From assembly GCF_018278905.1 (NCBI RefSeq), contig NZ_CP046600.1, forward strand, positions 2,914,001 to 2,978,000: a stretch of 64,000 nucleotides of DNA, written 5' to 3'. This document shows, piece after piece, positions 43,537 to 52,220 of the stretch. The DNA is from Mycobacterium spongiae (lineage in GTDB: Bacteria; Actinomycetota; Actinomycetes; Mycobacteriales; Mycobacteriaceae). Made by a program: the position numbers and the translations under genes. Every line of letters begins with the position of its first letter. Position 1 is the first letter of the stretch. The notes below the pieces were generated by a model. It was not told the origin of the DNA. It ran no database searches and saw only the letters and a program-made list of their open reading frames with translations.

Positions 43537-44586
43537 TTACCTACACATCCGGGTGTGCCAGAGTTCGTGGCCGTTGCCCGGAGTGGCCCAGGCGACGAAC
43601 GCGCGGAACCAGTAGAACAGGCCGCGCCAAAAACTGAAGTCGAAGTCGCACGCGTAGCCGTTGAAGTAGCTGCCGTCCTGGGAGATCCGAGCCAACCCTT
43701 TGAGCAAGAACGGAAGGTTTGCGGCCATGTAGGCAAACCGGGGCCGCCCTTCGTGGAGGCCGTAGTTGAGGAAACCGGGTTGGCGCCCGATGAACTCCTG
43801 CATGTCGCCAGTGATGCTGTCGACGATCGACGCGAGCCGCCCCACCGTCGAGTTGATCGATCCCACCGAGGCAACCAGTGTGTCTCGGCGCTGGTTCAGT
43901 TCGGCGATCACCGCCCGGGATTGGCTCAACATCGTCGCGACGTTGCTGCTCTGCGCTGCGAGCGTGGTCATCAGCTCGTTCATGTTGCCGATGAGGTCGC
44001 CCAGCACTTGGTCGGGTCCGGCCAGCGTTTGGGCAAGTGCCGACGCCTGGGTCGTCAGCGTCAGGATGGATCCCGAGTCCCCTTGAAACGCTTGCACGAT
44101 CGCGGTGGTGACATTGTCCACCTGATCCGGATCCAACTGGGTGAACAGTGGTTCGAATCCGTTGAGCAGGTAGGAGATGTCGAACGACGGGTTGGTGCGC
44201 TCTTTACCGATTTCGGCGTGGTTGGGCAACCGGTTCGGGTCGCCGGCCGGTTCTTGGGAAAGCCCGAGGTAGCGCTGTCCGATGACGTTCTGGTAGGTCA
44301 CCGAGGCGACGGTGTTGGTGTAGAGCGCCTGGCTGCGTTGTACGCGGAAGGTGACCTTGGCCAGCGTCTCGACGAGTTCGATCTTGTCGACGCGTCCGAC
44401 GCGGACTCCGGCGATCCGGACGTCGTCGCCCGCCGCCAAGCCGGACACGTCAGTGAATATCGCCGAGTAGGTGTTCGTCGGCCCGGATACGCCGCGCTGC
44501 AAGGTGGCGAACACCATCCATGTGACGGTGACCGCGAACACCATGAACAAGGCCAGCCCGATCAACGACCCGCGGGATGTCCTCAT
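43537..44586 (-). CDS. mceB: Mce family protein, MceB position
   Basis: A 349-residue Mce subunit. The N-terminal helix is SLIGLALFMVFAVTVTWMVFATL, then the MCE domain (TYSAIFTDVSGLAAGDDVRIAGVRVGRVDKIEL). The stalk contains LAAQSSNVATMLSQSRAVIAELNQRRD, and the tail has the Cys-containing YACDFDFSFWRGLFYWFRAF typical of MceB. It starts ATG 44586, overlapping the mceA stop by 4 bases. Confidence 0.92.
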   Translation of the reverse strand: MRTSRGSLIGLALFMVFAVTVTWMVFATLQRGVSGPTNTYSAIFTDVSGLAAGDDVRIAGVRVGRVDKIELVETLAKVTFRVQRSQALYTNTVASVTYQNVIGQRYLGLSQEPAGDPNRLPNHAEIGKERTNPSFDISYLLNGFEPLFTQLDPDQVDNVTTAIVQAFQGDSGSILTLTTQASALAQTLAGPDQVLGDLIGNMNELMTTLAAQSSNVATMLSQSRAVIAELNQRRDTLVASVGSINSTVGRLASIVDSITGDMQEFIGRQPGFLNYGLHEGRPRFAYMAANLPFLLKGLARISQDGSYFNGYACDFDFSFWRGLFYWFRAFVAWATPGNGHELWHTRMCR

Positions 44587-46058
44587 CGGTCACCTGCCGG
44601 ATCCTGCGTGAAGCGAACGGTCGTTCCGCGCACCAACGGCCCCAGCAGCAGTTGCGTCGCCGCACTGACCGGCCCGCGCACGATGCGGCGCAGGTGGTCG
44701 GCCTCGTGGCTGCTCCCGACGGGGCCCACATTTCCGCCGAAAGCCGGTCCGAAGGCCGGCGGTGGTGGCTGCACTTCGGCTGGCTCGGACTCGGACTGGG
44801 GCGGCGGCTGGTCGGGCGGCGCGGGTGCAACGGGCGGTGGTGGTTGGTCGGGGACCCCTCGAACCGAGTCGCGCGGCGGCGCAAAGTTGGGGCGATTCTC
44901 GTTGACGCCGGGCGTCGGCGGGAATCCCATCGACTCCAGCGCCGGCATTAGATCGGGGGCCGTCGGAACCTCCGGCGCCGTATGACAACTGGGGCCTTCC
45001 AGAGCACCGTAGCGGGGGCAGTCGGCGCGCACGTACGTCCGAGATGGGGTAAGCGCGACGACTGCCTTGAGGGTGAATAGCTTGGTTTCCGGGTCGTACG
45101 CCTCGTCGTAGAACTTGTTCGCCAGCGTCTCCATCCGGCTAGAGATGCCGTGAAATTCGCCGGCGTGGTCGGCGAGCACGCCGAGCACAGGAGTGAACTG
45201 CGTGCTGATGACGATCAACCGGTCGGTCTGATGGTCGAACGCATCACCCAACGTCGCGACCGTCGCGAGCCCGCCGGACAGAAAATCAGCCAGTTCCCAT
45301 CGCTTTTCGGCGAAAGTCCGCATCGGCTGGATCGCCGTGGCGAGCGTGTCGAAGAGCTGGGGTGAGACGTCGCGCAGGCCGTCGGCGGCGGCGGTCAACG
45401 CTGAGAGCGTCGATGGCCCGGTGTCGTCTGGGCTGACGACCGTGTTCAGCTGTGTCAGGATTTCGTTCAGGTCGTGCCCGGCTTGGCTGAGTTGGCGCCC
45501 ACGTCCCTGGGTCGCCTGCCCCAACGTTGTCAGCAGTCCAACGGTGGTGTCATCGGGCTTGCGCGCGACGGCGGCGAGCAGCCCACGCAACTTGGCCAGC
45601 ACGTCCTGGAACAGGACGGTCGGCAGGCTCTTGTCCTCGGCGATCACCGCCCCGGGCCGCAGCGGACCCGAACCGGGACCGTTTTCTACGAGTTGCACCG
45701 ACGACACCGCAAAGACATTGGAGGGAACCACCCGTGCGGTAACGGTATTGGGGATGCCGGAGGCGTACTCGGGCTTGAGTGCGACGTGGACGACGTTCGG
45801 GCGCCCGGACCGGGACGGGGATACGTCCGACACTGACCCCACCAGGACGCCGCGGAACTTCACATCGGAGCGGGCGGGCAGTCCATCGCCGATGTTGACC
45901 AACTCGATGTCGACCCGTACGAGATTGTTCAGTCTGCCTTGGGATTTAGCGACCATCAGTGCGGCGGTGACGGCCGCGACCACGATGAAGCACAGACCGG
46001 CGGCGAAGAGCCACCGGTTTGATGGGCTGCGCGGATCGACGTCGAACGAGTTTGGCAT
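44583..46058 (-). CDS. mceA: Mce family protein, MceA position, Pro-rich tail
   Basis: A 491-residue Mce subunit. The N-terminal helix is FAAGLCFIVVAAVTAALMVA, then the MCE domain (VRVDIELVNIGDGLPARSDVKFRGVLVGSVSDV) and a stalk to about 350. A Cys pair (RADCPRYGALEGPSC) precedes a Pro-rich tail (DQPPPPVAPAPPDQPPPQ) and a final hydrophobic segment. It does not look like MceA of the four M. tuberculosis operons as I remember them, so the locus may be one of the extra mce types of environmental mycobacteria. ATG 46058 is 2 bp from the yrbEB stop; the frame continues upstream only as antisense noise. Confidence 0.9.
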   Translation of the reverse strand: MPNSFDVDPRSPSNRWLFAAGLCFIVVAAVTAALMVAKSQGRLNNLVRVDIELVNIGDGLPARSDVKFRGVLVGSVSDVSPSRSGRPNVVHVALKPEYASGIPNTVTARVVPSNVFAVSSVQLVENGPGSGPLRPGAVIAEDKSLPTVLFQDVLAKLRGLLAAVARKPDDTTVGLLTTLGQATQGRGRQLSQAGHDLNEILTQLNTVVSPDDTGPSTLSALTAAADGLRDVSPQLFDTLATAIQPMRTFAEKRWELADFLSGGLATVATLGDAFDHQTDRLIVISTQFTPVLGVLADHAGEFHGISSRMETLANKFYDEAYDPETKLFTLKAVVALTPSRTYVRADCPRYGALEGPSCHTAPEVPTAPDLMPALESMGFPPTPGVNENRPNFAPPRDSVRGVPDQPPPPVAPAPPDQPPPQSESEPAEVQPPPPAFGPAFGGNVGPVGSSHEADHLRRIVRGPVSAATQLLLGPLVRGTTVRFTQDPAGDR

Positions 46059-46060
46059 CG

Positions 46061-46918
46061 CTAGCCGCCGAACCTCGCGCCGGCCTCGACGCCCCACAGC
46101 GCCATGGTGAGCAGCATGTTGACGACCATGACGACGGTCACGCTCGCCCGCATCGCCCGCCCGGCGGCAACTCCGACTCCGGCCGGACCGCCCCTGGCGA
46201 AAAACCCGTAGTAGCACTGGATCGTCGAGGAGATGAAGACGAACACCGCGGCTTTGATCGTCGCGAACACGACGTCGCGGCCGCTGATGAACAACGAGAA
46301 GTAGTGCATATAGGACCCGGAAGACTGTCCGGCCAGCACGCTGAAGACTTGGGTGGCCAGATACGCCACCGCGAGGGCGGCCAAGAACAGCGGGACGACG
46401 GCGATCACCGAGGCCACCACGCGGGTGGTCACCAAATAGGGAATGGGGTTGATCGCCATCGAGTCCATCGCATCGATTTCGTCGTTGATCCGCATCGCAC
46501 CCAACTGAGCGGTGAAACGACACCCCGCCTGCGCGATGAACGCCATGGCGATCATGATCGGTGCGAGTTCGCGCGTGGTCGCGAACGAGGAGATCAATCC
46601 CGTGGCCGGACCCAGCCCCAGCAGGTTCAGCGCATGGTATCCCTCCACCGCAACCAGGGCACCTGCGGTGATCCCGAGCACCAACGCCACGTTGAGCGTG
46701 CCACCGCCGACCACGATCGACCCGTTGCCCCAGGTGATATCGGACAGATGCCGCAGCATTTCTCGCCGGTAGAGCCGCACCATGGCCGGGATCGACACCG
46801 CCGTCCGACCGAAGAAGTGCAGCAGGTGGCCGGCTCTGGCCACCGTCTGACTCGCCGCACCGGCAGCCTGGACAACCGGGCCGACGCCCACCATCCGATG
46901 CTGTGCCGGGGCCGCCAT
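46061..46918 (-). CDS. yrbEB: YrbE-type permease, YrbEB position
   Basis: A 285-residue MlaE-like integral membrane permease with five or six helices. It carries the signature TTRELAPIMIAMAFIAQAGCRFTAQLGAMRINDEIDAMDSMAINP near residues 110-160, a coupling loop for an MceG-like ATPase, and RGGPAGVGVAAGRAMRAS near the C-terminus. ATG 46918 is 2 bp from the preceding yrbEA stop. With YrbEA it makes the inner-membrane channel. No ATPase is encoded here, as usual for mycobacterial mce loci, which share MceG. Confidence 0.95.
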   Translation of the reverse strand: MAAPAQHRMVGVGPVVQAAGAASQTVARAGHLLHFFGRTAVSIPAMVRLYRREMLRHLSDITWGNGSIVVGGGTLNVALVLGITAGALVAVEGYHALNLLGLGPATGLISSFATTRELAPIMIAMAFIAQAGCRFTAQLGAMRINDEIDAMDSMAINPIPYLVTTRVVASVIAVVPLFLAALAVAYLATQVFSVLAGQSSGSYMHYFSLFISGRDVVFATIKAAVFVFISSTIQCYYGFFARGGPAGVGVAAGRAMRASVTVVMVVNMLLTMALWGVEAGARFGG

Positions 46919-46920
46919 GG

Positions 46921-47787
46921 CTACAGCGTCTGCCGGGGGAAGATCAGCACATACAGTTCGCTCAACACGACGTTGACGATCATCATCAACAACACCGCCT
47001 CGACGACCGCCGCATTCACGGAGTTCGCCACACCAGCCGGACCGCCGCGCGTGTCCAGGCCCTTGTAGCAGCTGATGATGGCGACAATCACCGCAAAGAT
47101 CACTGCCTTGACGAGCGCCAGCACCAGATCCCCGACGGTCGCGAAGGACGAGAATGTGGCGATGAACGAACCCGGGGTCCCATTCTGTACATACACGTTG
47201 AACAGGTAGCTGCCGATGTACCCGACGAAGCTGGTCACCCCGGTAAGCGCGATTCCGATCATGATCAGCGCCGCAAGGCGTGGAACCACCAGGCGCCGGA
47301 TGGGGGACACCCCCATGACCTCCATCGCGGCGATTTCTTCCCGCATCGTTCGCGACCCCAGGTCGGCGCAGACCGCCGAACCCACCGCTGCCGCTAGCAA
47401 CAGCGACGCCACGAGCGGAGCCCCCTGGCGGATCACCACCAAGCCGGTCGCCGCGCCCGCCAGTGAGGTAGCACCGACTTGCCCGGCGAGCAAGCTGAAC
47501 TGGATGGACAGCGCCACGCTGATCGGGATCGTCACCAGCACAGTGGGCAGGAACGCTGTTCCAGCCATGAACGCGGCCTGACTGAGGAACTCGCTGACCA
47601 CAAACCGCCCGGTGACGAGGTCGACGACGAGATATTGAACGGACCGGACACCGAGTACCACTTGCCCGCCGAATGTGCCCAGTGACGTAGCGGGATGATT
47701 GTGCAGGTACCGGCGAAACCAACTGCCGATTTCCCCGAGCGCCGACCGGTCGTCAGCTTGCCGCCGCGGCCCATCGACGACTGTCAC
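46921..47787 (-). CDS. yrbEA: YrbE-type permease, YrbEA position
   Basis: A 288-residue MlaE-family permease. The EQ-loop-like segment is ADLGSRTMREEIAAMEVMGVSP, with RLVVPRLAALIMIGIALTGVTSFVGYIGSY and KGLDTRGGPAGVANSVNAAVV. First gene of the mce operon (yrbEA-yrbEB-mceA-F-mas-mas-DUF3298), all minus strand and closely packed. GTG 47787 is chosen because AGGAGG lies 5 bases before it; TTG 47790 is too close. A palindromic operator is 165 bp upstream. Confidence 0.95.
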   Translation of the reverse strand: MTVVDGPRRQADDRSALGEIGSWFRRYLHNHPATSLGTFGGQVVLGVRSVQYLVVDLVTGRFVVSEFLSQAAFMAGTAFLPTVLVTIPISVALSIQFSLLAGQVGATSLAGAATGLVVIRQGAPLVASLLLAAAVGSAVCADLGSRTMREEIAAMEVMGVSPIRRLVVPRLAALIMIGIALTGVTSFVGYIGSYLFNVYVQNGTPGSFIATFSSFATVGDLVLALVKAVIFAVIVAIISCYKGLDTRGGPAGVANSVNAAVVEAVLLMMIVNVVLSELYVLIFPRQTL

Positions 47788-47951
47788 CAAATCCTCCTAG
47801 CGTCGAGGCATGTGCGGAGCGGGCCGTTGCCGGGCGGCGGCGCGGCTGATGTCGTGGCTCGCTCCTATCGTTCGACGCCCGAAGCCGGGGCGTGGTGGTC
47901 GACACGGCTGGCCCGGTCGTGGTCGTCGGAGCGTAGGGCGTCGTCGTGCCT

Positions 47952-47972
47952 TATTGATTGATATGTCAGTCG
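47952..47972 (-). promoter_or_regulatory. palindromic operator, copy 2, upstream of mce operon
   Basis: On the minus strand (direction of the mce operon) the 20-mer GACTGACATATCAATCAATA spans 47971-47952. It differs from the site at 20656-20675 at two positions only (both transitions) and is in the same orientation relative to the operon. The palindrome arms are CGACTGA and TCAATCA with a 4-base spacer. No good -10 is seen 17-18 bases downstream of CTGACA. The rest of the 300-bp region 47788-48088 has no gene. Confidence 0.6.
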
Positions 47973-48088
47973 CGTTACCCGGGAGATTGAACCACAATGT
48001 GTGGTCTGTGTCACGCAGTTCGCGACCAATGCGTCGCAGCGCACGGTGGTGCTCGATCGGCTGTCGACGGCTGGTAACCGGCTGAACT

Positions 48089-49267
48089 TCACCGGCCGCC
48101 CATGTCGGCCAGCTGTTGTTTGAAGGCCTCGATCTCGGTTACCGGGATGGTGGTGTTCTCGAGCCAGTCGGGCAGGCCGGTCATCAGCGATGGATCAGTG
48201 CGCACGCCGCCCATCCGCTGCACGTACTCGGCGTCAGTGACGATGAAGTCCCAGGGCACAATGTCGGTTGCCCTCGTGACGATCTGTTCGGGGGTGATGT
48301 TGACGACCGTGTAGTCCTGAGCCAGGGCAAACGGGCCATCGTATCCGGTGCGGACTCCGTCCAGGAGGGACTGGGGCGTGCCCGGGGCGACGATGGCGTG
48401 GTATCCCATGGCCAGACCGGGCTTGGTGGCGGCGAACACCTTCGCGGCGGCCTCCGGAGAGGTGTGCTTGGTCCAGGCGACGATTTTGGCCTGCAACTCG
48501 GTCCACCCCATGAAGTCGACGTAAGTCTGTGGTGGATTGAACATTTCGTGGATGAGCAGATCCACGTCCTGGGCCTGCTCGACGGTGAGGGTGGATGGCT
48601 CGCAGTCACCGGCGTAGACGATCGACAACCCGGCGTAGTCGAGTCGATAGCCGACGGCCCCGTAGATGCCGTGCGGCACCGGGAATGAGGTGATGGTGAC
48701 CCCGCCTTCGTTGTAGATGAGCTGCGGCGCGTCGGCGGTGAAGCGGTGCGGCTCGATATCGAAGCCCCGGGGATCGAGGTTGCCCAGCTTGGAATGGTCA
48801 TGCCACCTGGCGAATTGCTTGAGGGCAGCCACCACGGACTCGATGTTCTCGTCTTCGGTCAGGCCATCGGGCCCGAAGACGCGCATGGGCTCGAGCCGGC
48901 CGTTGGACTGTCCGAAGTCGTAGTAGGCGGGCAGGTCGCCGATGTGGTCGAGATGGTAGTGGGTGATGAAGAATTTCGGCTTCCAGTAGGGCACGCGCAG
49001 CGTGTTGAACGCGGCGTTGGTACCGGCTCCGGCGTCGAAGATGAACGCGTCGCCATTGCCCACTTCGACCAGGAATCCCGCGCAGCCTTGAGCGCGTCGC
49101 GCCGGATACCCAGTGCCTAAGGCAATCACGCGCAGCTCGGCCCGATCGAGGGTTTCCGCACCGGCGACATATCTCGACGGGTAGGTCTTCGCCTGTGCTG
49201 AGTTACTTTTGACGATCACCGGGTGCGTTGTCATCGGAACACCGCTGTATGGCTGGGGAAATTGCAT
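48089..49267 (-). CDS. MBL-fold metallo-hydrolase
   Basis: A 392-residue metallo-beta-lactamase-fold enzyme. The metal motif is THYHLDHIGD (H103, H105, D107, H108), with IYAGDCEPS (Asp) and MGYHAI (C-terminal His), and an RNase Z/arylsulfatase-like insertion. Such proteins are often annotated as guanitoxin GntH-like hydrolases, without a role in that pathway shown in mycobacteria. GGAGGAGGGAGAGG precedes ATG 49267; ATG 49234 is an alternative. It is transcribed towards the mce operon, with a 300-bp gap. Substrate unknown. Confidence 0.85.
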   Translation of the reverse strand: MQFPQPYSGVPMTTHPVIVKSNSAQAKTYPSRYVAGAETLDRAELRVIALGTGYPARRAQGCAGFLVEVGNGDAFIFDAGAGTNAAFNTLRVPYWKPKFFITHYHLDHIGDLPAYYDFGQSNGRLEPMRVFGPDGLTEDENIESVVAALKQFARWHDHSKLGNLDPRGFDIEPHRFTADAPQLIYNEGGVTITSFPVPHGIYGAVGYRLDYAGLSIVYAGDCEPSTLTVEQAQDVDLLIHEMFNPPQTYVDFMGWTELQAKIVAWTKHTSPEAAAKVFAATKPGLAMGYHAIVAPGTPQSLLDGVRTGYDGPFALAQDYTVVNITPEQIVTRATDIVPWDFIVTDAEYVQRMGGVRTDPSLMTGLPDWLENTTIPVTEIEAFKQQLADMGGR

Positions 49268-49372
49268 CGACCTCTCCCTCCTCCGGATCTCACGCTAGTC
49301 CGAAATCGGATGCTTGCGACCAACGTTCACGAAGTTATCCGCCACCGTGTCGTAGACCGCAGCGATCTTGGC

Positions 49373-50413
49373 CTACAAGTCGATACAGCCCACAGCGGGG
49401 GCTCCGATGCAGCCCAACCACAGCCGTCCCTGGGCTTCCGCCACGCCGGTAACCAGGCCGAACGCCGGGTGTACGGTGTGCAACTGAGCCAAGACGCGTC
49501 CGTCGTCCGGGTCAAACGCGATAGCCCACACGGTGGATTTCGGGTCCGGCATCCAGCGGTAGGGCAGCCGCCACAGCAGCTTGCGCAAAGTCGGGGCGCG
49601 CGGACTAAGCCATTCGCTGAGCCGATTGCGCTCCGACACCAGTGCGGCCCAAACCCGGCCGTCACTGCCCAACGCAATGTTGTCGGGGTAGCCGGGGAGC
49701 TCGGTGACCAGCTCAGTGATGGAGCCGGCGCGATCGCCAGTAAGCCAGTACTTGGACAATCGGGCGCTCATTGATTCTGCGAACACGACCGCCGACTCGT
49801 CGTCGGTGAGCATGACGCCGTTGGCAAAGTTCAGACCGGATGCCAGGACATCAACTGTGCCGTCGGTATCGCGGCGAAACAGCGAGCCTCCGCCGCGGGC
49901 TTCAAGCACAGCGCCCTTGTAGTTCTCGTAGCCGAATCGATCCGTGGACTCGGTGAAATAGATTGTGCCATCGGTGGATTCAATGACGTTTGAGCACAGC
50001 ATCAGGGGCCGACCAGCCACGTCGCTGACCAACGTCTCCAGCTTCCCAGTCTTGGGATCGCATCGCAGAAGTCCACGGTGGCTGTCGCAGACCAGAATCC
50101 GCCCGTCGTGGCCCACCGCGAGGCCCAGTGGGCGCCCCCCGGTGTCAGCGACCACCTGAACCTCAGCGCCGTCGCCAGCGATCCGAAGAAGACGTCCGTC
50201 GTCGACGCCGGTCCACACGTTGCCGCCGCCGTCGACGACGACATCCTCCGGGGCGTAGCCCGGTACTCCTACCACCGTCACGGCGTGCTGCAGATCCGGT
50301 TGGGGCAGCGGCTTCGACGGCGGTGGCTGCCAGCGAACGGGTCGAAGGGGAGGTTTGGCCGGGCGTATTTTGTGCGTGCCGCGGACCGCTTTGCGCGACA
50401 CCGAGCGCTTCAC
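49373..50413 (-). CDS. strictosidine synthase / SMP-30-like beta-propeller protein
   Basis: A 346-residue six-bladed propeller. Repeats include GYAPEDVVVDGGGNVWTG, PLGLAVGHDGRILVCD, YFTESTDRFGYENYKG and ANGVMLTDDESAVVFAESMSARLSKYWL, ending SWLGCIGAPAV-like. Relatives are lactonase/gluconolactonase and strictosidine-synthase-like (APMAP) enzymes, usually hydrolases. The N-terminus (residues 1-40) is basic and Pro-rich without a signal peptide. Its GTG start overlaps the stop of the upstream formyltransferase gene (50410-50413), so the two are translationally coupled, an unusual pairing. Confidence 0.85.
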   Translation of the reverse strand: MKRSVSRKAVRGTHKIRPAKPPLRPVRWQPPPSKPLPQPDLQHAVTVVGVPGYAPEDVVVDGGGNVWTGVDDGRLLRIAGDGAEVQVVADTGGRPLGLAVGHDGRILVCDSHRGLLRCDPKTGKLETLVSDVAGRPLMLCSNVIESTDGTIYFTESTDRFGYENYKGAVLEARGGGSLFRRDTDGTVDVLASGLNFANGVMLTDDESAVVFAESMSARLSKYWLTGDRAGSITELVTELPGYPDNIALGSDGRVWAALVSERNRLSEWLSPRAPTLRKLLWRLPYRWMPDPKSTVWAIAFDPDDGRVLAQLHTVHPAFGLVTGVAEAQGRLWLGCIGAPAVGCIDL

Positions 50414-51105
50414 GCCTTCTCCGGTTCGAGAAGCAGACGGACAAACACCTTGCGGCCCGACGCATCGACGAACCAGGCATTCTGAAAATCGTCGTGCGTC
50501 AACGCGCGTAGGCGATTCAGGAACTCCCCAAAGGTGGCTTGTTCATTGAGATCCAGCTGTCGGAGCCGTTCGAAATCCTGTTTCAGATTGAGGTTGCCTT
50601 CGATGGCGGGCGGCTCCGCGTGGTAGCTCCCGCCGCGGATGGCGGGGAAATACTCGAGCACCAATTCGCGCTCGATGTCCATCAGCCTCGCGTAGACACT
50701 GCCTGAGGAGTCCCACGACTCGATCGGGCATTCCTTCTGGGCGATGATCGGGCCGTGGTCCAGTTCCTCGTCGATCTCGTGGATCGTCACGCCAGCTTTT
50801 AGCCCGTTGATGATCGAGAAGACCTGCGGATACCAGCCGCGGTTGTAGGGATTGAGGCCGGGATGGACGTTCACACACCTGACCCGATCGATCAGGCGGG
50901 CGGGAAACCGCTGTTTGCAGTGGAGAGAAAAGACGAGGTCATACTGCTCGATGATGTCGGCGATCCGCTCCATGACATTCAGTCGCGGGACCTCGGGCAG
51001 CTCGCCGTGTTGGGACTGATAGACGTCGATCGCGTCGTGGCTGGCCTGCAGTTCCAGTGCTACGGCGTGAGCATGCACGTTGTCCGTCAGGATCAGTGTT
51101 GCCAT
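50410..51105 (-). CDS. sugar N-formyltransferase (dTDP-4-amino-4,6-dideoxyglucose type)
   Basis: A 231-residue formyl-transferase-fold protein. The catalytic Asn-His-Asp set is N79, H81 (VNVHPGLNPYNRGWYPQ) and D117 (LDHGPII), with the N-to-D spacing seen in known sugar formyltransferases. The C-terminal FWVDASGR-like end (AWFVDASGRKVFVRLLL) is of the Rv3404c type. It would formylate the amine of a nucleotide-linked amino-sugar with N10-formyl-tetrahydrofolate. No aminotransferase or sugar nucleotide gene is nearby. It overlaps the propeller gene by 4 bases. Confidence 0.88.
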   Translation of the reverse strand: MATLILTDNVHAHAVALELQASHDAIDVYQSQHGELPEVPRLNVMERIADIIEQYDLVFSLHCKQRFPARLIDRVRCVNVHPGLNPYNRGWYPQVFSIINGLKAGVTIHEIDEELDHGPIIAQKECPIESWDSSGSVYARLMDIERELVLEYFPAIRGGSYHAEPPAIEGNLNLKQDFERLRQLDLNEQATFGEFLNRLRALTHDDFQNAWFVDASGRKVFVRLLLEPEKA

Positions 51106-51248
51106 GTCGCGGGTCCTCCGGGCGGGCGGATTCCCAGCGCTTCGTCGGTGCGGGACACGAGCTGCGAACGTACCCCAAGCCGGCCCACGCGCTTACCCTA
51201 CCGCCGACGCGGGGCCTGCCCATGTGCCGGCGGCCATCGTTGATCCGG

Positions 51249-52220
51249 CTACGCGAGCGCGATATTGATAGCGGCAATACCAGCCAGCAGCGCGGCCGCC
51301 ATGACGGCGTGAATCACCGTGAAGAAGTGTGCCCAGAGCGGTCTGGTCGCGCTGTACTCGTTGACCCACACCGGCAGGGGGAGCCGGCTGCCGACACGCC
51401 CCTTGCGGTACAACACCTGGTTGACGAAGATCGCGAGCACAAGACAGACTCCGATCCACACCGGGAACGCCAGCACGGCCGCGCCGACACGCCCGGCCGC
51501 GTACGCGATCGGTGCGCCGATCAATACCGTGCCGAAACCGGCGAGTACGCCAAGGTTTTTCCATTGCTCGAAAACCTGAACGTAGTACCGGGAGCACTGG
51601 GCCAGGCGGGCCCGCGAGGTGGTACCGGGCCACACGTCCTGGAACAGATCAATTCCGATCACCCCGAGTGACAGCCAGAAACCCCCGAGCAAAACAGCGA
51701 GACCAAACGTCGCCCGATCCCCGGCAAGCGCAACGCCGGCGAAGATCCCGCAACACGCGAGCAGCACGCCGCCGAGGACCCAGACGGCGAAATCGAGCGC
51801 CAGGACGGGACCGTCTTCGGGGCTTCGGCGTCGGGCCACGAGTGTCCCGTCGTCGCTGACTGTCGTCACCGGGCCCGCGCGCAGCGTCGCCTCCACCAAC
51901 GCCGCGAGCGCCCTGTGCAACGGTCCGCTCTGCCACATGTGGACGCCCACCAGCCCCAGCGCCGCGACCGCGACCGCGGCGGTCCAGGCCGGTGGCTGGC
52001 CCCGCACGATGGCCGCACCGATCCAGCCGACGGCGACGATCAGCCACATTCGTTCGAAAACTCTTGTGCGTCGCAGATACTCGTGCAGGGCGACCACCGT
52101 GTAAGGGCTCGGTGCTCGGGCCAAGCACAGAACGGTGGAGAATCCCATCGTGGCGGGCACCAGCAACATGGCGCTCGCATCGATGAGCGACGTGAGGGCG
52201 CCGCCGGCGACCGAAGTCAC
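51249..52220 (-). CDS. hypothetical multi-pass membrane protein
   Basis: About 323 residues with eight or so predicted helices, e.g. MWLIVAVGWIGAAIV, AAVAVAALGLVGVHMW, LDFAVWVLGGVLLACCGIFAGVALA, LAVLLGGFWLSLGVIGIDLF and the C-terminal AVMAAALLAGIAAINIALA. A soluble loop carries VSDDGTLVARRRSPEDGP. No recognisable catalytic motif. GTG 52220 (VTSVAGGALTSL) is the likely start. It is 144 bp from the formyltransferase gene, same strand. Function unknown. Confidence 0.7.
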   Translation of the reverse strand: MTSVAGGALTSLIDASAMLLVPATMGFSTVLCLARAPSPYTVVALHEYLRRTRVFERMWLIVAVGWIGAAIVRGQPPAWTAAVAVAALGLVGVHMWQSGPLHRALAALVEATLRAGPVTTVSDDGTLVARRRSPEDGPVLALDFAVWVLGGVLLACCGIFAGVALAGDRATFGLAVLLGGFWLSLGVIGIDLFQDVWPGTTSRARLAQCSRYYVQVFEQWKNLGVLAGFGTVLIGAPIAYAAGRVGAAVLAFPVWIGVCLVLAIFVNQVLYRKGRVGSRLPLPVWVNEYSATRPLWAHFFTVIHAVMAAALLAGIAAINIALA

